Source: Pseudomonas chlororaphis subsp. chlororaphis
GTDB lineage: Bacteria > Pseudomonadota > Gammaproteobacteria > Pseudomonadales > Pseudomonadaceae
DNA: 64,000 bases
Assembly (NCBI RefSeq): GCF_003945765.1
Contig: NZ_CP027712.1
Location: forward strand, 4,960,001-5,024,000
Reading direction: 5' to 3'
The notes under the pieces were generated by a model, which saw only the letters and a list, made by a program, of their open reading frames with translations, was not told where the DNA came from and did not search any database. Positions within the stretch are counted from its first letter, which is position 1, and each line of letters begins with the position of its first letter. Below, in pieces: positions 1 through 12,528 of this stretch. A program made the position numbers and the translations under genes.

Positions 1-179
1 TGCTCCGCGGCGTAGAGCGCGCACCATGCTTCTGTTCCGTCAGTAGAAGGGTCAATACTTATGTAGATGGTTACGTCGACTGCTGATTGACCAAGGATCG
101 AAACCAACTGCTCTTCGATCCACTGCATACCATTATAGGCAGCCAGCAAAACCGCGATCTTAGGATATTTTACTGGCAT
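1..179 (-). CDS. Glycosyltransferase family 2, N-terminal part only
   Basis: The gene starts with ATG at 177-179 on the minus strand and runs off the left edge, so only about 59 residues are visible. They begin MPVKYPKIAVLLAAYNG and continue with an EEQLVSIL stretch and later IDPSTDGT. The 'AAYNG' strand followed by a 'DPSTDGT' turn is the usual nucleotide-sugar-binding start of GT-A fold, family 2 glycosyltransferases, often rhamnosyltransferases of O-antigen clusters. In Pseudomonas the ihfB-lapA pair commonly borders the O-antigen locus, which fits. The acceptor and donor sugars cannot be read from this fragment. The local base composition is lower in GC than the core genes to the right, as is common for surface polysaccharide loci. 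Confidence 0.8.
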   Translation of the reverse strand, partial: MPVKYPKIAVLLAAYNGMQWIEEQLVSILGQSAVDVTIYISIDPSTDGTEAWCALYAAE

Positions 180-523
180 ATCATTCCTGCTTGTACCAAC
201 TGAACGATACTATTCGAAAAGATGAAACACTCAATTCAACGCAAGTTACGAATGACTACAGAGCCGATAAGCTCAGCTGTACTGGTCACTAGAGTTTTCA
301 CGCGACACCATACCCTTGAGTTGCCGAAAGAACCATCTTAATGGCACCGTCTAATCCATGAATACAGGACATGCCGCCGAAGTAATCGTCTATGAAATAG
401 TCCATCTGGATAGGTATTGTAATCACTCACTATCTGTGTAACCGCTACATTTTACATTTAGAGAAAATAAAGGATATGGTTAATCCCACGCAATAAAAGG
501 AGCGTGCCGTGCCGCCAATCCAG
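180..523. other. AT-rich intergenic region, no gene seen
   Basis: These 344 bases separate the glycosyltransferase start from the lapA stop. No open frame with a ribosome binding site and family resemblance was found on either strand, and no JUMPStart/ops element was recognised. It should contain the promoter of the minus-strand glycosyltransferase, but I cannot place it with confidence. Confidence 0.5.
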
Positions 524-763
524 CTAGACCAAACGCCTGCGTCGCCCTCTAATTGTAAAGCCAACTAGCCAACCCGACAGTGGGCCGATTAGCATACCAA
601 ACAATAAGGCAGTAATTGTGATCAATGACGCTGGAAGCTGCGGCCCAGCCCAGCCCAAGAATAACAAAGAAATGGGTTGCTGGTTCTCAAGGACAAAAGC
701 AAGGATCGCCAGAACAAGCAAAAGAATAAGCACAACGAAAAGCACGCGCTTGAAATTACGCAT
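524..763 (-). CDS. lapA: LapA-domain inner membrane protein (DUF1049)
   Basis: The 79-residue product has two hydrophobic segments, about residues 6-24 and 42-68, with a polar linker containing ENQQPISLLFLGW, and a basic tail RGRRRR. This is the usual size and pattern of the lipopolysaccharide assembly protein A domain family (DUF1049). In E. coli LapA works with LapB in the inner membrane to control LpxC turnover and so LPS synthesis; no lapB is seen beside this copy. A GGGGCGGG ribosome site precedes the ATG. It lies 24 bases after ihfB and is probably co-transcribed with it. The neighbouring glycosyltransferase also suits an envelope role. The family assignment is firm, the precise function is by analogy. 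Confidence 0.85.
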   Translation of the reverse strand: MRNFKRVLFVVLILLLVLAILAFVLENQQPISLLFLGWAGPQLPASLITITALLFGMLIGPLSGWLVGFTIRGRRRRLV

Positions 764-787
764 AACCCGCCCCTTGAACTGACATAA

Positions 788-1084
788 TCAAAGCCCCTCC
801 TCTTCATCCTCATTCACCCGATCCCGAAGCTCTTTACCCGGCTTGAAATGAGGAACGAATTTCCCGTCCAGACTGACGGACTGCCCGGTCTTAGGGTTGC
901 GACCTACCCGCGGTGCACGATAGTGCAGTGAAAAGCTACCAAAGCCCCGAATCTCAATACGATCTCCGGTTGCCAGGCACTGGGACATTTGCTCAAGCAT
1001 AGTCTTGATGGCCAGCTCCACATCCTTAGATGAGAGTAGCCCTTGATGGGTGACAATTCGTTCGATCAACTCCGACTTCGTCAT
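788..1084 (-). CDS. ihfB: Integration host factor beta subunit
   Basis: This 98-residue protein is the beta half of the IHF heterodimer, a sequence-specific DNA-bending protein that shapes promoters (notably sigma-54 promoters), recombination sites and the nucleoid. The sequence shows the HU/IHF fold: N-terminal helices [11 protein letters not shown], the [12 protein letters not shown] core strand, and the beta-arm RNPKTGQSV whose proline 64 intercalates into the minor groove. The C-terminus is acidic (NEDEEEGL). A GAAGGG ribosome site lies before ATG 1084. The order rpsA-ihfB-lapA is conserved across gammaproteobacteria. Length matches the family. Confidence 0.97.
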   Translation of the reverse strand: MTKSELIERIVTHQGLLSSKDVELAIKTMLEQMSQCLATGDRIEIRGFGSFSLHYRAPRVGRNPKTGQSVSLDGKFVPHFKPGKELRDRVNEDEEEGL

Positions 1085-1267
1085 ATTTTTCCCTTCTTTT
1101 TCAAGCAGCTAGATAAGCGCTTCAAAGGTTTTAGCACGACCGGGGGATTTTGAACAGCCCAAGCATTGACTTATCTCCCCCCTTGCTAAAACGCCACAAA
1201 CGAGGGCATTCAACAGCGCCTAAAACGAAAATTCCGCAGCAATTTGACCTCCCACCATGCCATCCTA

Positions 1268-1552
1268 CTAGCGGCATATGACAAGCATGGTCCGAGTGAG
1301 GTAACCCGCAGGATTCCAGCCAAAGGGATAGTCACCCTCCTCGTCCTTGGCATCACTGGACCTGGTAATGACCTTATAGCCATCCCCCTTGCATTCACGC
1401 TCAGCGCGTTTGTGGCACTTGTCCCATCCAGCCCCAAGACCGGAGCAATCGATCTCGATACCGCTGACACCACGGACTGCATGGACCTTGGTATTGGTCG
1501 TACAGCCCACCAAGACTAGAAGAACTGCGAAAACCACAATGAGACTCTTCAT
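1268..1552 (-). CDS. Small hypothetical lipoprotein
   Basis: The product is 94 residues with a typical lipoprotein signal: short N-terminus MKSL, hydrophobic stretch, and lipobox LVGC with the cysteine at residue 17, so it should be lipidated and exported. The residue after the Cys is Thr, so no inner-membrane retention signal (Asp at +2) is present and outer-membrane sorting is expected. The mature part has further cysteines (DCSGLG, DKCHKRAEREC, VICR), which could form disulfides. AAGGAAG precedes the ATG. It sits between rpsA and ihfB, an unusual insertion into a normally tight pair. I do not recognise a family with known function. Confidence 0.75.
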   Translation of the reverse strand: MKSLIVVFAVLLVLVGCTTNTKVHAVRGVSGIEIDCSGLGAGWDKCHKRAERECKGDGYKVITRSSDAKDEEGDYPFGWNPAGYLTRTMLVICR

Positions 1553-1707
1553 CTACTTCCTTATACCAGGCAATCGCCCCACCATCATTCAGCTCAAGTA
1601 AGCCTAGCCCTAAATAGGTTATTGATCCGCTTAAGAAAATAGACACCCGAATGACTCTATTGGTTTCCCCCCTCGACAGATGCAAGCCAGAACCCAAATC
1701 GCAGGCA

Positions 1708-1736
1708 CAAAAAAGGGCGACCGAAGTCGCCCTTTT
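1708..1736 (-). terminator. Rho-independent terminator of rpsA
   Basis: A 7-bp stem GGGCGAC/GTCGCCC (1715-1721 with 1726-1732) closes a CGAA-type tetraloop and is followed, reading on the minus strand, by a run of T. It lies 18 bases past the rpsA stop. Flanking A and T runs extend the stem. Confidence 0.9.
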
Positions 1737-1753
1737 CTATGGTCTGACAGAAC

Positions 1754-3448
1754 TTAGTTCTGCTTTTCCATCTGTGCACGCAACAGGTCGCCCAGAGTGG
1801 TAGGACCAGCAGCGATATCCGAAGCAGCTGGCTTGTCGCGCAGGCTCTGGATAGCTTCTTTCTCGTCTTCAACGTCTTTCGACTTGATCGAGAGCTGGAT
1901 TACGCGGCTCTTACGGTCAACGCTGATGATCTTGGCTTCAACTTCTTCGCCTTCTTTCAGGACGTTACGAGCATCTTCGATGCGATCACGGCTGATTTCG
2001 GAGGCTTTCAGAGTCGCTTCGATATCGTTGGCCAGGGTGATGATGGCGCCTTTGGCGTCAACTTCTTTTACAACACCCTTAACGATTGCACCCTTGTCGT
2101 TCTCTTGAACGTACTCGGAGAACGGATCGCTTTCCAGTTGCTTGATACCCAGGGAGATGCGCTCACGCTCTGGGTCAACCGACAGGATAACGGTGTCCAG
2201 CTCGTCGCCCTTCTTGAAGCGGCGTACGGCTTCTTCGCCCACTTCGTTCCAGGAGATGTCGGACAGGTGAACCAGACCGTCGATGCCACCGTCCAGACCA
2301 ATGAAGATACCGAAATCGGTGATCGACTTGATGGTGCCGGAGATTTTGTCGCCCTTGTTGAACTGGCCAGAGAAATCTTCCCATGGGTTAGATTTGCACT
2401 GCTTGATGCCCAGGGAGATACGACGACGCTCTTCGTCGATGTCCAGAACCATAACTTCCACTTCGTCGCCGACTTGTACGACTTTCGAAGGATGGATGTT
2501 CTTGTTGGTCCAGTCCATTTCCGAAACGTGCACCAGACCTTCAACACCTTCTTCCAGCTCAGCGAAGCAGCCGTAGTCGGTCAGGTTGGTTACACGAGCA
2601 GTAACGCGAGTGCTTTCTGGGTAACGGGCTTTGATAGCAACCCATGGATCTTCGCCCAGCTGCTTCAGGCCCAGGGAAACACGATTGCGCTCGCGATCGT
2701 ACTTCAGAACCTTGACATCGATCTCGTCGCCAACGTTGACGATTTCGGAAGGATGCTTGATGCGCTTCCAAGCCATGTCGGTAATGTGCAGCAGGCCATC
2801 GACGCCACCCAGATCGACGAATGCGCCGTAATCGGTGAGGTTTTTGACAATACCTTTGACTTGCTGACCTTCCTGCAGGGATTCCAGCAGAGCTTCACGC
2901 TCAGCGGAGTTCTCGGCTTCGAGGACGCTACGGCGGGAAACGACAACGTTGTTGCGCTTCTGGTCGAGTTTGATGACTTTAAACTCGAGCTCTTTGCCTT
3001 CCAGGTGCGTAGTGTCGCGCACTGGACGGACGTCAACCAGAGAACCTGGCAGGAACGCACGGATGCCGTTAACGTCGACAGTGAAGCCGCCTTTAACCTT
3101 ACCGTTGATAACGCCCTTGACCACTTCTTCGGCTGCGAAGGCTGCTTCCAGAACGATCCAGCATTCAGCGCGCTTGGCTTTTTCACGGGACAGCTTGGTT
3201 TCACCAAAGCCGTCTTCAACCGAATCCAGAGCAACGTGAACTTCATCACCAACATTGATGGACAGTTCGCCAGCATCGTTGTAGAACTGCTCAAGCGGGA
3301 TCAGCGCTTCAGACTTCAGACCAGCGTGAACGGTTACCCAACGCGCTTGGTAGTCGATGTCGACGATAACACCGGTGATGATGGAGCCTGCCTGAAGGTT
3401 CAGGGTTTTTAGGCTTTCTTCAAAGAGTTCCGCAAAGCTTTCGCTCAT
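1754..3448 (-). CDS. rpsA: 30S ribosomal protein S1
   Basis: This 564-residue protein is the S1 mRNA-binding subunit of the 30S ribosome, needed to load most mRNAs with weak or structured leaders. Six S1 (OB-fold) repeats are visible, with repeated signatures such as [39 protein letters not shown] and [20 protein letters not shown]. The first two repeats bind the ribosome and the later ones bind RNA. Length is right for a Pseudomonas S1. The start ATG at 3448 has an AGGAATT ribosome site. It lies 121 bases after cmk and ends in a strong terminator, so it can be read both from the upstream supraoperon and perhaps from its own promoter in the cmk-rpsA gap. Confidence 0.98.
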   Translation of the reverse strand: MSESFAELFEESLKTLNLQAGSIITGVIVDIDYQARWVTVHAGLKSEALIPLEQFYNDAGELSINVGDEVHVALDSVEDGFGETKLSREKAKRAECWIVLEAAFAAEEVVKGVINGKVKGGFTVDVNGIRAFLPGSLVDVRPVRDTTHLEGKELEFKVIKLDQKRNNVVVSRRSVLEAENSAEREALLESLQEGQQVKGIVKNLTDYGAFVDLGGVDGLLHITDMAWKRIKHPSEIVNVGDEIDVKVLKYDRERNRVSLGLKQLGEDPWVAIKARYPESTRVTARVTNLTDYGCFAELEEGVEGLVHVSEMDWTNKNIHPSKVVQVGDEVEVMVLDIDEERRRISLGIKQCKSNPWEDFSGQFNKGDKISGTIKSITDFGIFIGLDGGIDGLVHLSDISWNEVGEEAVRRFKKGDELDTVILSVDPERERISLGIKQLESDPFSEYVQENDKGAIVKGVVKEVDAKGAIITLANDIEATLKASEISRDRIEDARNVLKEGEEVEAKIISVDRKSRVIQLSIKSKDVEDEKEAIQSLRDKPAASDIAAGPTTLGDLLRAQMEKQN

Positions 3449-3569
3449 TTTAATTCCTGTTGATAAGGGCGAAGAATACGCCCATCTGCCACATCCCAGA
3501 CAATGTGGGTTACGTTCATATAAAAGAAGGACCGCAGGACTATGACTGGTCCCCTGCGCTCCTCCTTGG

Positions 3570-4259
3570 TCACCCGGCGATATCGCGAATGGCGATTTCG
3601 CTCAGAATGCGTTCCAGCACCTGCTCGATGGACAACTCCGTGGAATCCAGCTGTATAGCGTCAACCGCCGGTTTGAGCGGGGCGACTGCTCGCTGGGTGT
3701 CGCGCTCATCGCGCGCACGAATCTCATCTAGCAGACTCGACAGACTAACACCATCGACTTTTCCCTTCAACTGCAAGTAGCGACGGCGCGCGCGCTCCTC
3801 GGCACTTGCGGTGAGGAATATCTTCAGGGGCGCATCGGGAAATACCACTGTCCCCATGTCACGCCCATCGGCCACTAGCCCCGGCGGCTCCTGAAAAGCT
3901 CGCTGACGCTGCAACAGCGCATCGCGCACGGCCGGCAGCGCCGCAACCTGGGAGGCCCAGGCGCCGACCTGCTCGTTGCGCAAGTCGTCGGTGACGTCAT
4001 CACCCTCCAGAATGATGCGTTGCGGATGACCTTCGGTCGCTCCGACGAATTGCACATCCAGATGAGCCGCCAGCAGTTTCAGCGACTCCTCATTGGTCAG
4101 GTCGACACCATGATTGCGCGCGGCAAAAGCCAGCAAGCGGTACAAGGCACCGGAATCCAGCAGGCACCAGCCCAAGCGTTTGGCCAGAATCCCGGCAATG
4201 GTGCCCTTGCCCGAGCCGCTTGGCCCATCGATGGTGATGACTGGCGCCTTGATGTTCAC
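3570..4259 (-). CDS. cmk: Cytidylate kinase
   Basis: The 229-residue enzyme phosphorylates CMP and dCMP with ATP, recycling pyrimidine nucleotides. The P-loop GPSGSGKGT occupies residues 12-20, and a [15 protein letters not shown] segment matches the CMP-binding region. I chose the GTG at 4259 (protein begins [13 protein letters not shown]), because it gives the usual family length and its GTGA overlaps the TGA of the aroA half of tyrA-aroA by four bases, a sign of translational coupling. A longer in-frame start at 4301 would add 14 unconserved residues lying inside aroA. The cmk-rpsA order is conserved in many proteobacteria. Confidence 0.96.
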   Translation of the reverse strand: MNIKAPVITIDGPSGSGKGTIAGILAKRLGWCLLDSGALYRLLAFAARNHGVDLTNEESLKLLAAHLDVQFVGATEGHPQRIILEGDDVTDDLRNEQVGAWASQVAALPAVRDALLQRQRAFQEPPGLVADGRDMGTVVFPDAPLKIFLTASAEERARRRYLQLKGKVDGVSLSSLLDEIRARDERDTQRAVAPLKPAVDAIQLDSTELSIEQVLERILSEIAIRDIAG

Positions 4260-6499
4260 GACTGGGCCTCTTGCGCAACACGAATGCCGACTTGTGCGCA
4301 TAGCGCAAGGAAGTTCGGGAAGGACGTGGCAACGTTGGCGCAGTCATGGATGCGGATTGGCGCATTGGCACGCAATGAAGCCACGCTGAAAGCCATGGCG
4401 ATACGGTGATCGCCATGCCCGTGCACTTCGCCGCCGCCAATCTGGCTGCCATCGATGATGATACCGTCCGGCGTCGGCTCGCACTTGACACCCAGGGCCA
4501 GCAAACCATCGGCCATCACCTGGATGCGGTCGGACTCCTTGACCCGCAACTCTTCGGCGCCACGCAGCACGGTACGCCCTTCAGCGCAGGCTGCGGCAAC
4601 GAACAGCACCGGGAATTCGTCGATCGCCAGCGGGACCAGCTCTTCCGGAATCTCGATCCCCTTGAGCTTCGCCGCGCGAACCCGCAGGTCTGCCACAGGC
4701 TCGCCGCCGACCTCACGCTGGTTTTCCAGGCTGATATCAGCCCCCATCAGGCGCAGGATATCGATTACCCCGGTACGAGTCGGGTTGATGCCAACATGCT
4801 CGAGCACCAGTTCGGAACCTTCGGCGATGGACGCAGCCACCAGAAAGAAGGCCGCCGAGGAGATATCCGCAGGTACTTCGATATGGGTCGCCTGCAGCTT
4901 GCCGCCGGACTCGACCGAAGCCGTGGCGCCGTCGACCGCTACCGGGTAACCGAAGCCGCGCAGCATGCGCTCGGTATGATCGCGGGTTGGCGCAGGCTCG
5001 GTCACAGTGGTCTTGCCTTCGGCGTACAGGCCAGCCAACAGCAGGCATGACTTAACCTGGGCACTGGCCATTGGCATGGTGTAAGTCAGGCCTTTGAGTT
5101 TGTGACCACCACGGATGGTCATCGGCGGACGCCCTTCCGCTGCGGTTTCAATGACTGCCCCCATCTCGCGCAGCGGATTGGCTACGCGATTCATCGGACG
5201 CTTGGACAGCGATGCATCGCCCGTCAGCACGCTATCGAAACTCTGCGCGGCCAGCAGGCCGGACAGCAGGCGCATCGAGGTGCCGGAGTTGCCCAGGTAG
5301 ATCGGCCCCGGAGCCGGTTTCAAGCCATGCAGGCCGACGCCATGGATGGTCACACGACCATGGTGCGGACCTTCGATCACCACGCCCATGTCACGGAAAG
5401 CCTGCAGCGTCGCCAGGGCGTCTTCGCCCTCGAGGAAGCCTTCGACTTCGGTAGTACCGTCAGCCAGGGAGCCGAGCATGATCGAACGGTGAGAAATCGA
5501 CTTGTCGCCTGGTACACGAATCCGCCCAGTCAGGCGGCCACCAGGATTTGCCAGGAAAATCAGGTTATTGGAGTTCATAGCGTCCACATAGGCCCGACGG
5601 GCCAGGATTTTACTGAAATGCTCGCGAGCAACCCGGGCGCGAGTGAATACGCCCAACAACTGGTGCCCATCCCCTGCATCGACCGCGTCGCGCAAGGCGT
5701 CGAGGTCGTTGCGAAATGTATCGAGTGTGCGCAGGACAGCTTCGCGATTGGCGAGGAAGATGTCGTGCCACATGACCGGGTCACTACCGGCGATTCTCGT
5801 GAAATCACGGAAACCGCCCGCAGCGTAGCGGAAGATATCCAGATTTTCACTGCGCTTGGCCAACGAATCGACCAGACCGAACGCCAGCAAGTGCGGCAGA
5901 TGACTGGTCGCCGCCAGCACTTCATCGTGGCGCTCGACCTGCATGTGCTCGACATCGGCCCCCAGCTCTCGCCAAAGCTTGTCGACCACCGCCAGCGCTG
6001 CCGGGTCGGTCTGCTCCAGCGGCGTCAGGATCACCTTGTGGCGACGGAACAACTGGCCATTGGCGGCTTCCACCCCGCTCTGTTCGGAACCGGCGATCGG
6101 ATGTCCCGGAACGAAGCGCGGCGGCATGCTGCCAAAAGCCTCGGTCGCCGCTCGCACCACATTGCCCTTGGCGCTGCCGACATCGGTCAGGATCGCCTGC
6201 CCCAGATCCATGCCAGCCAGAATCGCCAGCAACTTTTCCATGGCCAGAATCGGCACCGCCAGCTGGATCACATCAGCGCCCCGGCACGCCAGCGCCAGGT
6301 CTTCTTCACAGCGATCCACCACACCCAACTCAACGGCCAGCTTGCGCGATTGCGGATCGAGATCGACACCGACCACTTCGCGACATACGCCACTTTCACG
6401 CAGGCCTTTGGCAAAGGAACCGCCGATCAGTCCCAGACCGACCACCACCAGGCGACCGATCATAGGCACCGCAGGTTGCACTGGAATGACATCAACCAC
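4256..6499 (-). CDS. tyrA-aroA: Fused prephenate dehydrogenase / EPSP synthase
   Basis: This 747-residue fusion joins two aromatic-pathway enzymes. Residues about 14-305 are an NAD(P)-dependent prephenate (or cyclohexadienyl) dehydrogenase with the Rossmann motif [10 protein letters not shown] at 21-30 and a HPIAGSE active-site segment. Residues about 312-747 are 3-phosphoshikimate 1-carboxyvinyltransferase, with GDKSISHRS at 331-339. The EPSPS half carries class II motifs (GDKS 331-334, SAQVK 479-483, RDHTE 506-510, NPTR 572-575). The fusion is known in Pseudomonas. The GTG at 6499 overlaps the hisC stop by eight bases; ATG 6463, giving MIGRLVVVG, is a possible alternative start with no better ribosome site. 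Confidence 0.96.
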   Translation of the reverse strand: MVDVIPVQPAVPMIGRLVVVGLGLIGGSFAKGLRESGVCREVVGVDLDPQSRKLAVELGVVDRCEEDLALACRGADVIQLAVPILAMEKLLAILAGMDLGQAILTDVGSAKGNVVRAATEAFGSMPPRFVPGHPIAGSEQSGVEAANGQLFRRHKVILTPLEQTDPAALAVVDKLWRELGADVEHMQVERHDEVLAATSHLPHLLAFGLVDSLAKRSENLDIFRYAAGGFRDFTRIAGSDPVMWHDIFLANREAVLRTLDTFRNDLDALRDAVDAGDGHQLLGVFTRARVAREHFSKILARRAYVDAMNSNNLIFLANPGGRLTGRIRVPGDKSISHRSIMLGSLADGTTEVEGFLEGEDALATLQAFRDMGVVIEGPHHGRVTIHGVGLHGLKPAPGPIYLGNSGTSMRLLSGLLAAQSFDSVLTGDASLSKRPMNRVANPLREMGAVIETAAEGRPPMTIRGGHKLKGLTYTMPMASAQVKSCLLLAGLYAEGKTTVTEPAPTRDHTERMLRGFGYPVAVDGATASVESGGKLQATHIEVPADISSAAFFLVAASIAEGSELVLEHVGINPTRTGVIDILRLMGADISLENQREVGGEPVADLRVRAAKLKGIEIPEELVPLAIDEFPVLFVAAACAEGRTVLRGAEELRVKESDRIQVMADGLLALGVKCEPTPDGIIIDGSQIGGGEVHGHGDHRIAMAFSVASLRANAPIRIHDCANVATSFPNFLALCAQVGIRVAQEAQS

Positions 6500-7604
6500 G
6501 AGCCAGAACCTTGGCCAAAGCCTCTAGGAAGCGGGTGTTTTCAGCCGGCAGGCCAATGGTCACACGCAGGTGATTCGGCATGCCGTAGTTGGCCACCGGA
6601 CGTACGATCACCCCTTCACGCAACAAGCCCTGGAACACCGGCGCGGCAACCCGCCCGACATCCACCGCAATGAAGTTGCCCCTGGAAGCGATCCAGCTCA
6701 GGCCCAGCCCCCGGAAGCCGGCTTCCAGCTGCTGCATGCCCGCCTCGTTCAAGCGACGGCTCTCAGTCAGGTAATCGCTATCCTCCAGCGCCGCACACGC
6801 CGCCGCCAGGGCCAGGCTGTTGACGTTGAAAGGCTGACGAACGCGATTGAGCACATCGGCAACGGTCGGAGTCGACAAGCCATAACCCACGCGCAACGCG
6901 GCCAGGCCGTAGGCCTTGGAGAAGGTTCGCGAAACCAGCAGGTTCGGATAGGCCGCCAGGAAATCCAGGCCATCCGGCAGGTCGCTGCCTTCGGCGTATT
7001 CGATGTAAGCCTCGTCCAGCACCACCAGCACATGCGCCGGTACGTCCTGGAGGAACTCGTCCAGCGCCTCGGCACTGAACCAGGTGCCGGTCGGATTGTT
7101 CGGGTTGGCGATAAAGACCACCCGGGTATCGACATCGATGGCCTGCAGCATGGCCGGCAGGTCATGCCCCCAGTCTTTGGCCGGAACCACACGGGCTTCG
7201 GCCCCCACGGCTTGGGTAACGATCGGATAGACCGCAAAGGCGTGTTCGCTGAACACCGCATTCAGGCCAGGCGCCAGATAGGCGCGGGCGACCAGCTCCA
7301 GGATGTCGTTGGAACCATTGCCCAGGGTGACCTGGGCCAGCTCGACGCCGCAGCGCTCGGCCAGCAGGGTCTTGAGTGCAAAACCATTGCCATCCGGATA
7401 GCGGGTCAGCTCGGCCAGTTCTTCGCGAATCGCCGCCAGCGCCTTGGGGCTGGCGCCCAGCGGGTTTTCGTTACTCGCCAGCTTGACGATTTTCGCCGGA
7501 TCGATATCCAGCTCGCGTGCCAGTTCGTCCACGGGCTTGCCCGGAACGTAAGGCGAAAGTTGTTGCACGCCCGGCTGTGCCAGAGCGAGGAAGTCGCCAC
7601 TCAT
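6492..7604 (-). CDS. hisC: Histidinol-phosphate aminotransferase
   Basis: The 370-residue PLP enzyme transaminates imidazole-acetol phosphate in histidine synthesis; in this genomic setting HisC paralogues often also act on aromatic keto acids such as phenylpyruvate. Visible features are the N-terminal substrate loop KLASNENPLG, the ANPNNPTGT loop, DEAYIEY, and the PLP lysine at residue 230 in SRTFSKAYGLAALRVG. I chose ATG 7604 (MSGDFLALAQPG), which starts ten bases after pheA ends; an upstream in-frame start would extend into pheA. Its 3' end overlaps the tyrA-aroA start. Being inside the Phe/Tyr string rather than with other his genes supports an aromatic aminotransferase role, which is inference. 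Confidence 0.93.
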   Translation of the reverse strand: MSGDFLALAQPGVQQLSPYVPGKPVDELARELDIDPAKIVKLASNENPLGASPKALAAIREELAELTRYPDGNGFALKTLLAERCGVELAQVTLGNGSNDILELVARAYLAPGLNAVFSEHAFAVYPIVTQAVGAEARVVPAKDWGHDLPAMLQAIDVDTRVVFIANPNNPTGTWFSAEALDEFLQDVPAHVLVVLDEAYIEYAEGSDLPDGLDFLAAYPNLLVSRTFSKAYGLAALRVGYGLSTPTVADVLNRVRQPFNVNSLALAAACAALEDSDYLTESRRLNEAGMQQLEAGFRGLGLSWIASRGNFIAVDVGRVAAPVFQGLLREGVIVRPVANYGMPNHLRVTIGLPAENTRFLEALAKVLARG

Positions 7605-7614
7605 TGTTAAAGCC

Positions 7615-8709
7615 TCAGAGAACCGCTTTCGGGTAGGAACCCAGCACCTTGAGTGCCACTGCTTCCTGACTGATCTTTTCCAGCACACCCTTGATCAATG
7701 GATCGCGGTGGTGGCCGACGAAGTCGATGAAGAACACATAGGTCCACTTGCCGCTGCGCGAAGGCCGGGTTTCGATACGCGTCAGATCGATACCGTTGTC
7801 ATGGAAAGGCACCAGCAGCTCATGCAGAGCGCCGGGCTTGTTGCTCATGGAAACGATGATCGAGGTCTTGTCGTCGCCGGTCGGCGGCACTTCCTGGTTG
7901 CCGATCATCAGGAAGCGCGTGGAGTTGTCCGGGCGATCCTCGATTTTCTCGGCCAGACGGGTCAAGCCATACAGGCTCGCCGCCATATCGCCGGCGATGG
8001 CTGCCGAGTTCCACTCGCCCTTGACCCGCTTGGCCGCTTCGGCGTTGCTGGAAACCGCCACCCGCTCGACATTCGGATAATGGGCATCCAGCCACTTGCG
8101 GCACTGCGCCAGGGACTGGGCATGGGAGTAGATGCGGCTGATGCTGTCGGTCTTGGTGTTTTCACCGACCAGCAGATGATGGTGGATACGCAGCTCGACC
8201 TCGCCGCAGATCACCATGTCGTGCTCCAGGAAACTGTCGAGGGTGTGGTTGACCGCACCCTCGGTGGAGTTTTCCACAGGCACCACGCCAAAGTTCACCG
8301 CTCCCGCCGCCACCTCACGGAACACTTCGTCGATCGCCGCCATTGGCTTGCTGATCACCGCGTGACCGAAGTGCTTCATGGCCGCGGCCTGAGTGAAGGT
8401 ACCTTCCGGACCGAGGTAGGCCACTTTCAGCGGCTGCTCGAGCGCCAGGCAGGACGACATGATTTCACGGAACAGCCGCGCCATCTCTTCGTTGCCCAAC
8501 GGCCCCTGATTGCGCTCCATCACCCGCTTGAGCACCTGAGCTTCACGCTCAGGACGATAGAACACCGGCACTTCGCCTTCGGCCAGCGAGGCCATCTTTA
8601 CTCGTGCGACTTCCTGGGCGCAGCGCGCGCGCTCACTGATCAGCTCCAGGACTTTCTCGTCCAGAGCATCGATGCGCAGGCGAAGTGCCTTGAGTTCTTG
8701 CTCAGACAT
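7615..8709 (-). CDS. pheA: Bifunctional chorismate mutase / prephenate dehydratase
   Basis: The 364-residue P-protein converts chorismate to prephenate and then phenylpyruvate, the committed branch to phenylalanine. The first 90 or so residues are an AroQ-type mutase (LRLRIDALDEKVLELISERA). The dehydratase domain follows (YLGPEGTFTQAAAMKHFG, VPVENSTEGAVNHTLD). The C-terminal ACT domain carries the allosteric motif GALHELL and ETRPSRSGKW, the ESRP-type phenylalanine-binding site, so feedback inhibition is expected. Its ATG overlaps the serC stop by one base (TAATG), indicating coupling. Length is normal. Confidence 0.97.
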   Translation of the reverse strand: MSEQELKALRLRIDALDEKVLELISERARCAQEVARVKMASLAEGEVPVFYRPEREAQVLKRVMERNQGPLGNEEMARLFREIMSSCLALEQPLKVAYLGPEGTFTQAAAMKHFGHAVISKPMAAIDEVFREVAAGAVNFGVVPVENSTEGAVNHTLDSFLEHDMVICGEVELRIHHHLLVGENTKTDSISRIYSHAQSLAQCRKWLDAHYPNVERVAVSSNAEAAKRVKGEWNSAAIAGDMAASLYGLTRLAEKIEDRPDNSTRFLMIGNQEVPPTGDDKTSIIVSMSNKPGALHELLVPFHDNGIDLTRIETRPSRSGKWTYVFFIDFVGHHRDPLIKGVLEKISQEAVALKVLGSYPKAVL

Positions 8710-9794
8710 TAGCCGTGTTCCTTCTCGAACTCTGCCATGTAGGCCACCAGCGCGTTGACCGCATTGATGTCGACAGCGTTGTAAATGGAGGCGCGCATGC
8801 CGCCTACCGAACGGTGCCCCTTGAGGTTCAGCAGGCCGCGTGCATCGGCGCCGGCCAGGAACGGCTTGTCCAGACGGTCATCGGCCAGGCGGAACGGCAC
8901 GTTCATCCACGAGCGGTCCGACTTGTTGATCGGGTTGCTGTACAGGCCGCTGGCGTCGATGAAGTCGTACAGGGTGCGCTGTTTGACGTCATTGAGCTTG
9001 GCGATGGCTTCCACCCCACCCTGCTCCTTGAGCCACTCGAACACCAGGCCGGACAGGTACCAGGCCAGGGTCGGCGGAGTGTTGTACATCGAGCCGTTGT
9101 CCGCCGCGACCTTGTAGTCGAGCATGGTCGGGCACAGCGCGCGCGCGCGACCCAGCAGGTCCTCGCGAACGATATTGACCAGGATGCCGCTCGGGCCGAT
9201 GTTTTTCTGCGCGCCGGCATAGATCATGCCGAAACGGGAGATATCCACAGGGCGCGAGAGGATGTCGGAAGACATGTCGGCCACCAGCGGAACGTCGCCG
9301 GTTTCCGGGATCCACTGGAATTCCAGGCCGCCGATGGTTTCGTTCGGCGCGTAGTGCACGTAGGCCGCGTCTTTCGACAGCTGCCATTCGTTCTGGCCAG
9401 GGATGGCGAAGTAATCGTAAGGCTTGGCGGTGGCAGCCACATTGACATGGCCGTAGCGCGAGGCTTCTTCAATGGCTTTCTGCGACCAGATACCGGTGTC
9501 GATATAGTCGGCCGTGCCATTTTCCGGCAACAGGTTCAGAGGGATCTGAGCAAATTGCTGGCTGGCGCCGCCTTGCAGAAACAGCACTTTATAGTTCGAG
9601 GGGATATTCAGCAGATCACGCAGATCCTGCTCGGCCTTGGTGGCGATGGAGACGAACTCATCGCTGCGATGGCTCATCTCCATGACTGACAGGCCCTTGC
9701 CATGCCAATCCAGCAATTCGGCCTGGGCACGCAACAGGACAGCTTCAGGTAGCGCAGCGGGACCTGCGCAGAAGTTATAGGCTCGTTTGCTCAC
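8709..9794 (-). CDS. serC: Phosphoserine aminotransferase
   Basis: The 361-residue PLP enzyme makes 3-phosphoserine from 3-phosphohydroxypyruvate (serine synthesis) and a related step in pyridoxal phosphate synthesis. Signatures are FCAGPAALP at the N-terminus, FLQGGASQQF, and the PLP lysine at about residue 197 in YAGAQKNIGPSG. I prefer GTG 9794, giving MSKRAYNFCAGPA as in relatives, with GAGAG seven bases upstream; ATG 9800 would add two residues (MD) and cannot be excluded. It follows gyrA by about 60 bases and couples to pheA by a one-base overlap. Confidence 0.95.
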   Translation of the reverse strand: MSKRAYNFCAGPAALPEAVLLRAQAELLDWHGKGLSVMEMSHRSDEFVSIATKAEQDLRDLLNIPSNYKVLFLQGGASQQFAQIPLNLLPENGTADYIDTGIWSQKAIEEASRYGHVNVAATAKPYDYFAIPGQNEWQLSKDAAYVHYAPNETIGGLEFQWIPETGDVPLVADMSSDILSRPVDISRFGMIYAGAQKNIGPSGILVNIVREDLLGRARALCPTMLDYKVAADNGSMYNTPPTLAWYLSGLVFEWLKEQGGVEAIAKLNDVKQRTLYDFIDASGLYSNPINKSDRSWMNVPFRLADDRLDKPFLAGADARGLLNLKGHRSVGGMRASIYNAVDINAVNALVAYMAEFEKEHG

Positions 9795-9858
9795 ATCCAC
9801 TCTCGCTATGCATTCACGGTAGCGGACAGAGCAAACACTCTGCCCTGCTACGATTTAT

Positions 9859-12528
<2,670 letters not shown>

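Noticed and set aside
2105..3412. Long open frame on the plus strand opposite rpsA
   Set aside because: It is an antisense shadow of rpsA caused by codon bias; no ribosome site and no family resemblance.
5102..6673. Long plus-strand open frame opposite tyrA-aroA
   Set aside because: Antisense to a well-supported gene and composed of low-complexity Arg, Gln and His runs typical of high-GC shadows.
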